From NCBI GenBank assembly GCA_910586635.1, contig CAJUJA010000003.1, positions 26,377 to 47,193 of the forward strand: a DNA stretch of 20,817 bases. The letters are read 5' to 3'. Source of the DNA: an uncultured Bacilli bacterium (lineage in GTDB: Bacteria > Bacillota_I > Bacilli_A > RF39 > UBA660). Of the stretch, positions 1 to 6,936 are shown piece after piece (the stretch's first letter is position 1; every line of letters starts with the position of its first letter). The position numbers and the translations under genes were made by a program. Below the pieces are notes generated by a model. The model was not told where the DNA came from. It ran no database searches and saw only the letters and a program-made list of their open reading frames with translations.

Positions 1-25
1 GTTCAGACGTGTGCTCTTCCGATCT
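1..25. other. Illumina adapter contamination at contig end
   Basis: The first 25 bases match the 3' end of the Illumina TruSeq read-2/index adapter, including the diagnostic GTGCTCTTCCGATCT tail. They are not genomic. The truA reading frame runs cleanly up to base 26 and is then replaced by adapter, so the join lies exactly at 25/26 and this end of the window is an assembly artefact. Confidence 0.97.
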
Positions 26-492
26 ACAAAAGCCCTAAAATCATGGGTTCCTAAAAATACTTTAATGGCTTTTTTCATCTTTTTGATATCCAGTTTATAA
101 TTATATTGAAAAACATAATTTCTTTCTGTTGGGTTATACCCTCCTAAATTAATAAAATAATGATACTCTTTTGACTTTACTAAGTATCTAGCGTGAAAAC
201 CATTAGAAACTTCTTCTACCTTAATAATATGAATATCATCCGGTAAATTACTATTTAAAGCTCGTTTTAATTTCTTTGGAGTAATTTCAATATCCAAATC
301 AACATGAGCACATTGTCCTAGGGCATGTACCTTTTTATCTGTTCTACCAGATGCCTGTAGTATGCTTTTTTTATTGTCGTTTACTTTTTTAATAGCCTGC
401 TCTAAAGTTTCCTGGATAGTTGGAAGTTTAGGCTGTATTTGATATCCACAATAATTCGTTCCATCATAAGAAATCGTTAATAAATACCTCAT
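26..492 (-). CDS. truA: tRNA pseudouridine synthase A, 3' part missing (cut by adapter)
   Basis: TruA converts U38-U40 of the tRNA anticodon stem to pseudouridine. The visible 155 codons begin MRYLLTISYDGTNYCGYQIQ and contain the catalytic loop SGRTDKKVHALGQ, whose Asp is the nucleophile, then the FHARYLVKSKEYHY region and GTHDFRAF. The family usually has about 245 residues, so roughly the last 90 are missing; the frame stops at the adapter, which is truncation by assembly and not mutation. One oddity is that the Gly of the usual RTDxGVHA motif is Lys here. The start ATG lies 8 nt after the upstream ATPase gene, so the two are co-transcribed. In related bacteria truA follows ecfT, which is absent here. 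Confidence 0.93.
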
Positions 493-500
493 CCAATCAC

Positions 501-1262
501 CTAAACTTTCTTATAAATATCTTTAATTAAATCCCGAGGATCCTTATGATAATTTAACTTTGCATTCTTCAAAAGGTTCGCTTGATAGCTAAAAATAATA
601 ATCTCTGGGATTTCAATTCCCCTATCTAATAAAAATTTGATATGATCGCAAAATACCTTTTCCGTTGGGCCATCCAATAACTTTTTCTTATTTTGAATCA
701 CAATAGTTTCTGTTGTATATTTATAAGTGAGATCCGCTTTTCTACTACACAGTATTATAATTTTTTTATACCTTTCAACTAATTGAGTAAATAAACTATA
801 TAGTTTTTTTCTTAATTTCGTATCGAATGATTCTAAAAAAGAATCAAAAATAATAATATCTGGATTCGATAGAAGGGAGGTTGCCAATTGTAGTAATTTT
901 TTTTCGCAATTAGAAAGGTCAATCATTCTTTTACTTAAACTTATTGACTTAAGACCTACTATACCTAAAGAATCTTTTATTTTCTTCTGATAATCCCTAA
1001 ATTTCAAATGATTTGTCATAATATGATGTCTCATATATTGATATACATTAAAACATAAAAAACTGGGATCTATCTTTTTAGTTACCATTTCTATACGATT
1101 GATAAACCTTCTTTTTTCTAGTTGTGTTAATTGAACTCTATCTATGGATATAGTTTTATTATTAAAGGGCAAATCGTGAAAGAAATTAATAAAGAAGTCC
1201 TCCTGATCTAAAACTCCTAAAATACTAGGTTTTAATATAAAACTGCTAACTTTCACTTCCAT
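501..1262 (-). CDS. Degenerate ECF-type ABC ATPase (EcfA2 position), probably inactive
   Basis: This 253-residue protein occupies the ecfA2 place upstream of truA and aligns by eye with EcfA2 along its length. In place of the signature LSGGQ it has LSNCE (116-120). The Walker B region is PDIIIFDSF with Asp140 kept but the catalytic Glu replaced by Ser. The D-loop Asp147 remains, and the H-loop His is Arg (ILCSRKAD, about 174). The Walker A P-loop is gone: where GxxGxGKST should be, near residues 15-30, there is LGVLDQEDFF. The C-terminal RGIEIPEI and DLIKDI segments resemble EcfA tails. It should not bind or hydrolyse ATP by the normal mechanism, yet the frame is intact. Its ATG overlaps the upstream stop by 10 nt, which suggests translational coupling. 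A structural or regulatory role is possible; otherwise it is a decaying gene. Confidence 0.75.
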   Translation of the reverse strand: MEVKVSSFILKPSILGVLDQEDFFINFFHDLPFNNKTISIDRVQLTQLEKRRFINRIEMVTKKIDPSFLCFNVYQYMRHHIMTNHLKFRDYQKKIKDSLGIVGLKSISLSKRMIDLSNCEKKLLQLATSLLSNPDIIIFDSFLESFDTKLRKKLYSLFTQLVERYKKIIILCSRKADLTYKYTTETIVIQNKKKLLDGPTEKVFCDHIKFLLDRGIEIPEIIIFSYQANLLKNAKLNYHKDPRDLIKDIYKKV

Positions 1263-2038
1263 AATTTTTGAACCATCCCATTCATACCCAATTCAATATC
1301 TTCCAATAGATTATAATATTGTAATTTTAATGATAAGTCTACCATAAATGGTAACTCAAGTCCTAATTTGTTGATAATACTATCCTTTTTCAATACCTCC
1401 ATCGTTTTCCCACTTAAGATTAGTTTCCCTTTATGAAAAAGATGAAGATGTTCACTATAAAGTGATGAAGATAAATCATTACTAGAAATAATCACTGTTA
1501 AACCTTTTATTTTTTTTAATAGCACCATAAACTCTTCTTGCTTCTTTTTTGTAATATAAGTAAAGACATTTCCTAATAACAAAACTTTAGGTCTATTTAC
1601 TAATTGAAGAGCAACTAATAATTTCAATTTTTCATACTCATTAAGATCCGAAGTATTCTTTTCTATTTGTTCCTTTAACTGCAAAAGTTTAACTACCTCT
1701 TGATATCTCTTTAAATGTTCCCCTCTATCCAAATTCAATCGATCCAGTTGATATAAGATTTCCTGCTTAACTATCGAAAAAGAAAAGTCTTTATCTAAAG
1801 TTAATACCTCTCCTACCATTCTACTAAACTCATAGGAACTTATAGTATTGATATCCTCTCTCTGATAAAATACCTGATTAGAGGAAAAAATATCTCCACT
1901 TAAAATCCTCATAAATGTATTCTTGCCACAATTACTAGAACCTGATATATAATGAATTGTATTTTCATAAAAAGTGAGATTAATATTATCTAAAATATTG
2001 CCATAACACAATTGCTTTACTTTTATGATTTCTTTCAT
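1253..2038 (-). CDS. Degenerate ECF-type ABC ATPase (EcfA1 position), probably inactive
   Basis: This 261-residue protein is EcfA1-like. Residues 33-41 are GSSNCGKNT, a Walker A with the Lys kept but the next Ser/Thr changed to Asn. The Q-loop region VGEVLTLDKD (75-84) lacks Gln. LSGGQ has become LNEYE (132-136), Walker B ends LLLGNVF so both the Mg-binding Asp and the catalytic Glu are lost, and the H-loop is SSND with Asn for His. The C-terminal LGLELPFMVDLSLKL (225-239) matches the EcfA1 tail. A real ECF module pairs EcfA1/A2 with the membrane protein EcfT to drive vitamin uptake, but no ecfT is present. I chose ATG at 2038, 8 nt after GGAG; a GTG at 2047 overlaps that site. It follows the dehydrogenase gene by 31 nt and overlaps the next ATPase gene by 10 nt. 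Confidence 0.75.
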   Translation of the reverse strand: MKEIIKVKQLCYGNILDNINLTFYENTIHYISGSSNCGKNTFMRILSGDIFSSNQVFYQREDINTISSYEFSRMVGEVLTLDKDFSFSIVKQEILYQLDRLNLDRGEHLKRYQEVVKLLQLKEQIEKNTSDLNEYEKLKLLVALQLVNRPKVLLLGNVFTYITKKKQEEFMVLLKKIKGLTVIISSNDLSSSLYSEHLHLFHKGKLILSGKTMEVLKKDSIINKLGLELPFMVDLSLKLQYYNLLEDIELGMNGMVQKLWK

Positions 2039-2069
2039 TTTACTCACTCCTAGAACTTAAAAGTTAACC

Positions 2070-2831
2070 TTATTTAGTTAACTTCTTCTTTTGAAATCGA
2101 TATGTCATTCGCAGGATAAATTTATCTGATACAAACCTAGAAAAAAACTTAGCTAATTTCATTTTTAGTCCTGGAATAATAATCATCTTTTCTTTCTCTA
2201 TCATTTGATCAATAGCATATTTAGCAACAAACTTACTAGATAACGGCTTAGATGAAAACTCCACTTTTGCTACCTGATTAAAATTAGTATCGACAGGTCC
2301 TGGACAAAGAGCAGAAACTACAACTTTACTTTTCTTTTTTCTCAATTCATAATGAATGGCTTGAGTTAGTGACAGCACATAAGATTTCGTAGCATAATAA
2401 GTACTAAGTAGCGGTCCACCTTTCATAAAACCTGCTGCCGAAGCAACATTCAAAATATACCCAGAATTATGCTTCATCATATTTTTTAAAGCAAATTTAG
2501 TTAAAATATGAACAGCCTTAATATTAGTATGAATCATTTCTATATCTCTTGACAGCTCTGTTTTTGTAAATTCTCCAAAATCGCCAAAACCAGCATTATT
2601 AATAAGCATATCAATTCGTTCATTTTTCATCAGGACGCACAATTCCTTTACTTTTTGCTCGCTACTTAAATCCATTACAATAATGGTAGATTTAGTTGGT
2701 AATGTTTGTTGAACTTCTTCTAATTTTTCTTTTGATCTTGCTACTAAAATTAATTCATATTTTTTTGATGCAAGATATTTAGCAATATCTAATCCTATTC
2801 CACTAGATGCACCTGTAATTAAAGCTTTCAT
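2070..2831 (-). CDS. Short-chain dehydrogenase/reductase (SDR), classical type
   Basis: This 253-residue NAD(P)-dependent oxidoreductase has a Rossmann fold with the cofactor motif TGASSGIG at 6-13, the NNAG motif at 78-81, catalytic Ser131 in NVASAAGF, and the YxxxK pair at Tyr145 and Lys149, followed by CPGPVDTNF at 177-185. A basic, hydrophobic C-terminal segment of about 40 residues extends past the core, as in DltE/YqjQ-like members that touch the membrane. The substrate cannot be told from sequence. ATG at 2831 is chosen because it lies 7 nt after GAGG; a GTG one codon upstream is only 4 nt away. It is the first gene of the unit leading to truA and sits where rplQ and ecfA1 are adjacent in related bacteria, so it may be an insertion there. 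Confidence 0.9.
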   Translation of the reverse strand: MKALITGASSGIGLDIAKYLASKKYELILVARSKEKLEEVQQTLPTKSTIIVMDLSSEQKVKELCVLMKNERIDMLINNAGFGDFGEFTKTELSRDIEMIHTNIKAVHILTKFALKNMMKHNSGYILNVASAAGFMKGGPLLSTYYATKSYVLSLTQAIHYELRKKKSKVVVSALCPGPVDTNFNQVAKVEFSSKPLSSKFVAKYAIDQMIEKEKMIIIPGLKMKLAKFFSRFVSDKFILRMTYRFQKKKLTK

Positions 2832-2851
2832 CACAACACCTCGCTATCGCT

Positions 2852-2860
2852 ATTATACCA
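2852..2860 (-). promoter_or_regulatory. Extended -10 promoter for the SDR-ATPase-truA unit
   Basis: Read on the minus strand this is TGGTATAAT, a perfect -10 hexamer (2852-2857) preceded by the TGn extension. No good -35 is visible at the right spacing, as is common for extended -10 promoters. Transcription would begin near 2845, about 14 nt before the dehydrogenase ATG, just after the rplQ terminator. Confidence 0.7.
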
Positions 2861-2953
2861 AAATATTAACAAAATTCCTAGTAATACCTTAATTAAGAAA
2901 TATTTATGGTCTTCATAGCAGCCCTATTTTCTATAAATTATCGCTCATTTTAT

Positions 2954-2976
2954 AAAAAAAGACAGTTCCCTGTCTT
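2954..2976 (-). terminator. Rho-independent terminator after rplQ
   Basis: On the minus strand AAGACAG-GGAA-CTGTCTT forms a 7-bp stem with a GGAA tetraloop, followed directly by a run of T. The stem begins inside the rplQ stop codon. It ends the long ribosomal operon and separates it from the dehydrogenase unit. Confidence 0.88.
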
Positions 2977-3397
2977 ATTTTGCTTCCTTTTTAGATTCTT
3001 TCTTTTCTTTTTTTGGAGTAGCCTTCTTTTCTACTACCTCTTCCTTTTTCTCACTATCCATCAATCTTAAGACAACAAGTAAAGCATCATCCCCACGTCT
3101 CTCATCTAACTTCAATATCTGTGTATATCCACCATTACGGTTTTGATAACGTGGCGCTAATTCATGAAATATTTTATCCACAACAACTTTATCGTTATGC
3201 AAAAATGCTAAAGCACGTCTTCTAGAACCTAAATCAGCCTTTTTACCATAGGTAATCATTTTATCCATAAATTTACGAACTTCTTTTGCTCTAGTAATCG
3301 TAGTTTTAATACTTTCATTGATAACAAGTTGCTTAGTCAAAGTAGCAAGCATACTTCTTCTATGCTTATTGTCTCTTCCCAATTTTCTATATGCCAT
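2975..3397 (-). CDS. rplQ: 50S ribosomal protein L17
   Basis: bL17 is a large-subunit protein on the solvent side of the 50S particle. The N terminus MAYRKLGRDNKHRRSML and the central ERRGDDALLVVLRLM block are typical. The conserved fold ends near residue 115; the remaining 25 or so residues form a Lys/Glu-rich tail (KATPKKEKKESKKEAK) that makes this 140-residue protein longer than the usual 115-130. It is the last gene of the operon, 19 nt after rpoA, with GGAGGA before its ATG and a terminator starting at its stop codon. The charged tail is probably disordered. Confidence 0.97.
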   Translation of the reverse strand: MAYRKLGRDNKHRRSMLATLTKQLVINESIKTTITRAKEVRKFMDKMITYGKKADLGSRRRALAFLHNDKVVVDKIFHELAPRYQNRNGGYTQILKLDERRGDDALLVVLRLMDSEKKEEVVEKKATPKKEKKESKKEAK

Positions 3398-3416
3398 AAC
3401 TCTTCCTCCTTATATT

Positions 3417-4367
3417 TTAATCGTCATCACGTAAAATTAATCCCATATCTCTTATTTTGTCTAATACTTCTTTTAGAGATTTTTTACCTAGATTACGTAT
3501 TTTCATCATATCATTCTCACTTTTATTGACAAGATCCTGCAAAGTATGAATACCCGCTCTTTTTAAACAATTATATGCTCTTACAGAAAAATCTAAATCT
3601 TCTATAGAAGTTTCTAAGGCCTTTACTGTCGGATCCTCTGTTTTTTCAATCATCATTCCTGTTGCATCAGCAATAGAAGATAAATCTGTTAAAACTTCAA
3701 AATGTTCAATTAAAATACGTGATGCAAGAGCAATAGCTTCCTCTGGTTTTATAGAACCATTTGTCCATACATCCATTGTTAGCTTATCATAACTTTCATC
3801 TTGTCCAACACGAGCATTTCCAACCTCATAGGATACCCTTTCAATTGGAGAATACAATGAATCAATAGCAATTTCTCCTGCTTTCTTTAAATCATATAAC
3901 TTTTTATTTTCCTCACTCTTAACATATCCACGACCATTTGTAACAGTCATTTCCATTACTAAACTTCCACCCTTAGATAAAGTAGCAATTACTTTATCAG
4001 GATTAATTACTTCAATATCCGCATCATGTTCAATATCTCCTGCTGTTACTTTCCCTTCTTTAGAAACATTAATGCGTACAACCTTAGCTTCATTTGAATG
4101 GTTTCTAAAAACGACACCTTTCAAATTTAAGATGATAGTTGTAACATCTTCATAAACTCCTTCAATAGTTTGAAATTCATGAAGAACTCCTTCAATTTTA
4201 ACACTACTAATAGCACTTCCAGGAAGTGATGATAACATTACACGTCTTAATGCATTTCCTATAGTAGTACCGAACCCTCTTTCTAATGGTTCCAGTTCAA
4301 ACTTTCCATAAAAATTACTTTCTACAGAATCTGTTATTTTATATATTGGTTTTTCAAATTGTAACAT
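3417..4367 (-). CDS. rpoA: DNA-directed RNA polymerase subunit alpha
   Basis: Alpha dimerises to nucleate RNA polymerase assembly, and its C-terminal domain contacts UP elements and activators. At 316 residues it has the normal length. The N-terminal assembly domain covers about 1-230, including LERGFGTTIGNALRRVMLSS near residue 30. After a short linker the C-terminal domain (about 245-310) contains RAYNCLKRAGIHT and RNLGKKSLKEVL, the helix-hairpin-helix DNA-binding part. The protein ends in an acidic LRDDD. It sits between rpsK and rplQ in the standard alpha-operon order, with GGGAGG before the ATG. Confidence 0.98.
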   Translation of the reverse strand: MLQFEKPIYKITDSVESNFYGKFELEPLERGFGTTIGNALRRVMLSSLPGSAISSVKIEGVLHEFQTIEGVYEDVTTIILNLKGVVFRNHSNEAKVVRINVSKEGKVTAGDIEHDADIEVINPDKVIATLSKGGSLVMEMTVTNGRGYVKSEENKKLYDLKKAGEIAIDSLYSPIERVSYEVGNARVGQDESYDKLTMDVWTNGSIKPEEAIALASRILIEHFEVLTDLSSIADATGMMIEKTEDPTVKALETSIEDLDFSVRAYNCLKRAGIHTLQDLVNKSENDMMKIRNLGKKSLKEVLDKIRDMGLILRDDD

Positions 4368-4388
4368 GAATTAACCTCCCTTATTTAA

Positions 4389-4772
4389 TTAACCACGTGG
4401 TCTCTTTGGTGGACGACATCCATTATGTGGTATTGGTGTTACATCATTGATTGCAGTGATTTCTAATCCAGCTGTTTGTAAAGAACGAATTGCAGTTTCT
4501 CTTCCTGGACCTAAACCTTTAACATATACTACTACTTTACGCATTCCCATGTCATAAGCAGTTTTTCCAGCTGCCTCTGCAGCCATACCAGCAGCAAATG
4601 GAGTTGATTTTTTACTACCTTTAAAACCAATAGATCCACTTGAAGCCCAACTAATTACATTTCCATCTTTATCTGTAATGGTAGTAATTGTATTATTGAA
4701 TGTTGAATGAATGTGAGCAACACCTTCTGGAACATTCTTTTTTACTTTTTTCTTTCTAGTTTTGTAAGCCAT
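4389..4772 (-). CDS. rpsK: 30S ribosomal protein S11
   Basis: uS11 lies on the platform of the small subunit near the E site and helps shape the mRNA exit. Its 127 residues match the family length. HIHSTFNNTITTITDKDGN and the C-terminal PIPHNGCRPPKRPRG are conserved; the basic first 13 residues are a usual extension. In the glycine loop this protein reads KGLGPGRE where KGPGxGRE is usual, a small substitution. It lies 22 nt after rpsM and 21 nt before rpoA, with AGGAGG upstream of the ATG. Confidence 0.98.
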   Translation of the reverse strand: MAYKTRKKKVKKNVPEGVAHIHSTFNNTITTITDKDGNVISWASSGSIGFKGSKKSTPFAAGMAAEAAGKTAYDMGMRKVVVYVKGLGPGRETAIRSLQTAGLEITAINDVTPIPHNGCRPPKRPRG

Positions 4773-4794
4773 AAATTTAACCTCCTTTATTTAA

Positions 4795-5163
4795 TTATAC
4801 TTTTTTCTTATTTGCTACTGTTTTACCTTTACCCTTACGAGTTCTAGCATTACGGTTTGTTCTTTGTCCTCTAACAGGTAATCCTTTTTTATGACGAGAT
4901 CCTTCATAAGAATTAATTTCCATCTTTGTCTTGATATTCATATTAACATCACGACGTAGGTCTCCTTCAGTTAAATATTTATTAATCTCATCACGAAGTT
5001 TAACTAATTCATCCTGAGTTAAATCTCCTGCCTTTTTAGTTTCTTCTACACCTGCATCCTTACAAATTTTCTTTGCAAGACTTCTACCAATTCCATAAAT
5101 ATAAGTCAACGATATTACGATATGCTTATCATTAGGAATATCTACACCTTTAATACGTGCCAT
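4795..5163 (-). CDS. rpsM: 30S ribosomal protein S13
   Basis: uS13 is in the head of the 30S subunit, bridges to the 50S subunit, and its C-terminal tail contacts P-site tRNA. The start MARIKGVDIPN, the helix-two-turn-helix region around GIGRSLAKKI, and the tail GLPVRGQRTNRNARTRKGKG are all conserved in this 122-residue protein. The strongly basic tail ends KKV. A strong AGGAGG lies 9 nt before the ATG, and rpmJ ends 16 nt upstream. Confidence 0.98.
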   Translation of the reverse strand: MARIKGVDIPNDKHIVISLTYIYGIGRSLAKKICKDAGVEETKKAGDLTQDELVKLRDEINKYLTEGDLRRDVNMNIKTKMEINSYEGSRHKKGLPVRGQRTNRNARTRKGKGKTVANKKKV

Positions 5164-5179
5164 TTATCTACACCTCCTA

Positions 5180-5293
5180 TTAACCTTGTCTTTGTTTGTG
5201 CTTTGGATTTTCACAAATAATTATTATTCTACCTTTGCGTCTTACAATCTTACATTTGTCGCAAATCTTTTTAACTGATGCTTGTACTTTCAT
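5180..5293 (-). CDS. rpmJ: 50S ribosomal protein L36 (zinc-binding form)
   Basis: This 37-residue protein is too short for most gene finders. It begins MKVQASVKKICDKCKIVRRK and ends NPKHKQRQG. Cys11, Cys14, Cys27 and His32 form the zinc ribbon of the C+ type of bL36, which packs against 23S rRNA in the late-assembling 50S core. It sits in its standard place between infA (14 nt gap) and rpsM (16 nt gap). Because the zinc ligands are kept, a zinc-free paralogue is not implied by this copy. Confidence 0.97.
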   Translation of the reverse strand: MKVQASVKKICDKCKIVRRKGRIIIICENPKHKQRQG

Positions 5294-5307
5294 TTTATCT
5301 CTTCCTT

Positions 5308-5523
5308 TCACTTACGATAGGTAATACGCCCACGTGTTAAGTCATATGGTGATAATTCAATCATTACAGTATCCCCTGCTAAGATGCGAATATAATGCAT
5401 TCGTATTTTACCAGAAACGTGGGCCTCTATAATGTGTCCGTTTTCAAGCTCGACTTTGAATTTACCACCAGGTATTATCTCAAGGACTTTACCTTCTACT
5501 TCTATTGTATCTTCCTTAGCCAT
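5308..5523 (-). CDS. infA: Translation initiation factor IF-1
   Basis: IF-1 is an OB-fold protein that occupies the 30S A site during initiation and helps IF-2 and IF-3. With the start chosen here it has 71 residues, MAKEDTIEVEGKVLEIIPGG at the front and LSPYDLTRGRITYRK at the end, both standard. Two ATG codons are adjacent, at 5526 and 5523; the second gives the canonical MAKED start and is 9 nt from GGGAG, so I prefer it. The ribosome binding site lies inside the last codons of map, whose stop ends 1 nt before the first ATG, so translation is probably coupled. Confidence 0.97.
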   Translation of the reverse strand: MAKEDTIEVEGKVLEIIPGGKFKVELENGHIIEAHVSGKIRMHYIRILAGDTVMIELSPYDLTRGRITYRK

Positions 5524-5527
5524 CATT

Positions 5528-6274
5528 TCACTCTCCCGTCAAGATTTTATATCCATCCTTAGTTACTACTACAGTATGTTCAAAATGTGCTGCAGGATGG
5601 CCATCTTCTGTTACTACTGTCCATTCATCCTCTAATATTTCTACATTAGGACCTCCAGCAGTTAACATAGGTTCTATGGCAATGGTCATTCCCTCTTTCA
5701 ATCTCACTCCTGTATTAATAGTTCCATAATTTGGAATATCAGGAGCTTCATGAAGGTTTTGACCAATTCCATGACCACATAATTCTTTTACTACTCCTAA
5801 ATGATGCTCTCTTGCAAAATTTGAAATAGCATTTCCAATATCACCAATTCTATTTCCTGGCTTTACCTCTTTCAAACCAACATACAAGGCTTCTTCTGTA
5901 TATTTCATAAGATGGGATTTTTCTTCATCAATTCTTCCTATCGCATAACTCCATGCAGAATCCCCATGATATCCTTTATAACAGGCACAAATATCAAGTG
6001 TTACAATATCACCATCTACTAACTTTCTAGCCCCGGCAATTCCATGAACCACTTCATCATTGATAGAAATACAGATTGAAGCTGGGAATCCTTGATAGTT
6101 TTTACATGATGGAATTGCTCCCTGACTTCTAATATATTGATCAGCCAAATCATCGATTTGTTTTGTTGTAATTCCAGGTTTTAAAAATGATTTTAAATAT
6201 TGATGTGTTTTATAAACAATATTACCAGCTACTTCCATTAGTTCTATTTCTCTAGTACTCTTTAAAGTAATCAC
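5528..6274 (-). CDS. map: Methionine aminopeptidase, type I
   Basis: Removes the initiator Met from nascent proteins when the second residue is small. The 248-residue pita-bread fold has all five metal ligands: Asp94 (VTLDICA), Asp105 (GYHGDSA), His168 (CGHGIGQ), Glu201 (AIEPM) and Glu232 (HFEHTVVV). His77 in EVVHGIAG is the substrate-contacting residue. There is no N-terminal zinc-finger extension, as usual for bacterial type Ia. The start is GTG and overlaps the adk stop as GTGA, so the two are translationally coupled. The neighbourhood secY-adk-map-infA is the normal low-GC Gram-positive arrangement. Confidence 0.98.
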   Translation of the reverse strand: MITLKSTREIELMEVAGNIVYKTHQYLKSFLKPGITTKQIDDLADQYIRSQGAIPSCKNYQGFPASICISINDEVVHGIAGARKLVDGDIVTLDICACYKGYHGDSAWSYAIGRIDEEKSHLMKYTEEALYVGLKEVKPGNRIGDIGNAISNFAREHHLGVVKELCGHGIGQNLHEAPDIPNYGTINTGVRLKEGMTIAIEPMLTAGGPNVEILEDEWTVVTEDGHPAAHFEHTVVVTKDGYKILTGE

Positions 6275-6936
6275 TGCCTATCATCTCCGCTAATAATATG
6301 ATCTATTTGATTAAATACTTCTGAAATAGAATGATTTCCGTCTATTTCGTATAATACTCCTTTTTTTCTATAATGATCTATGATAGGACCCGTCTTTTCT
6401 AAATAGACTTGATACCTATTTTGAAAAGCCTCTAAATTATCATCTTTTCTTTGATATAATTTTCCTCCACATAAATCACAAGTAGAATTCACCTTTGGAG
6501 ATTTACTTTCACTATTAATGTTATAAATAGCTTTACAATTCTCGCAGATTCTTCTTCCGGTTATTCGTTTTTCTAATTCCTTTTCTCCTATATTAATTAG
6601 AAATACGTATCCGATATCATAACCAAGCTTATAAAGAATGCTATCATAAATCTTCGCTTGATCGATATTCCTAGGAAAACCATCGATAATATAACCCTTC
6701 TTACAATCTTCTTTTCTTAATCTCTGTTCAATTAGTTGATCAGTTATATCATCCTTTACTAATCCACCATTTGATAAAACCTCAGATACATAATGCCCTA
6801 CTTCACTATTTTCCTTAGAAATATCACGTAAAATATCCCCTGTAGAAATATGTGGAATATGGTATTTATCTACGATTAAGTCAGCTTGTGTTCCCTTTCC
6901 TGCTGCTGGTGGAGCAATAAACATTATATTTTTCAT
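6271..6936 (-). CDS. adk: Adenylate kinase, zinc-type long form
   Basis: Catalyses ATP + AMP to 2 ADP in the cytosol. The 221-residue protein has the long LID domain with a structural zinc site, Cys131, Cys134, Cys153 and Cys156. The AMP-binding STGDILR and the IDGFPRN segment (84-90) are present, as is QRKDDNLEAFQNR near 162-174. The P-loop is unusual: APPAAGKGTQ at 8-17 instead of GxPGxGKGTQ, so the first Gly and an inner Gly are both Ala, while the essential Lys14 and Thr16 remain. It should still be active, perhaps with altered kinetics. The ATG overlaps the secY stop as ATGA and the gene overlaps map by 4 nt at its other end. Confidence 0.97.
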   Translation of the reverse strand: MKNIMFIAPPAAGKGTQADLIVDKYHIPHISTGDILRDISKENSEVGHYVSEVLSNGGLVKDDITDQLIEQRLRKEDCKKGYIIDGFPRNIDQAKIYDSILYKLGYDIGYVFLINIGEKELEKRITGRRICENCKAIYNINSESKSPKVNSTCDLCGGKLYQRKDDNLEAFQNRYQVYLEKTGPIIDHYRKKGVLYEIDGNHSISEVFNQIDHIISGDDRQ

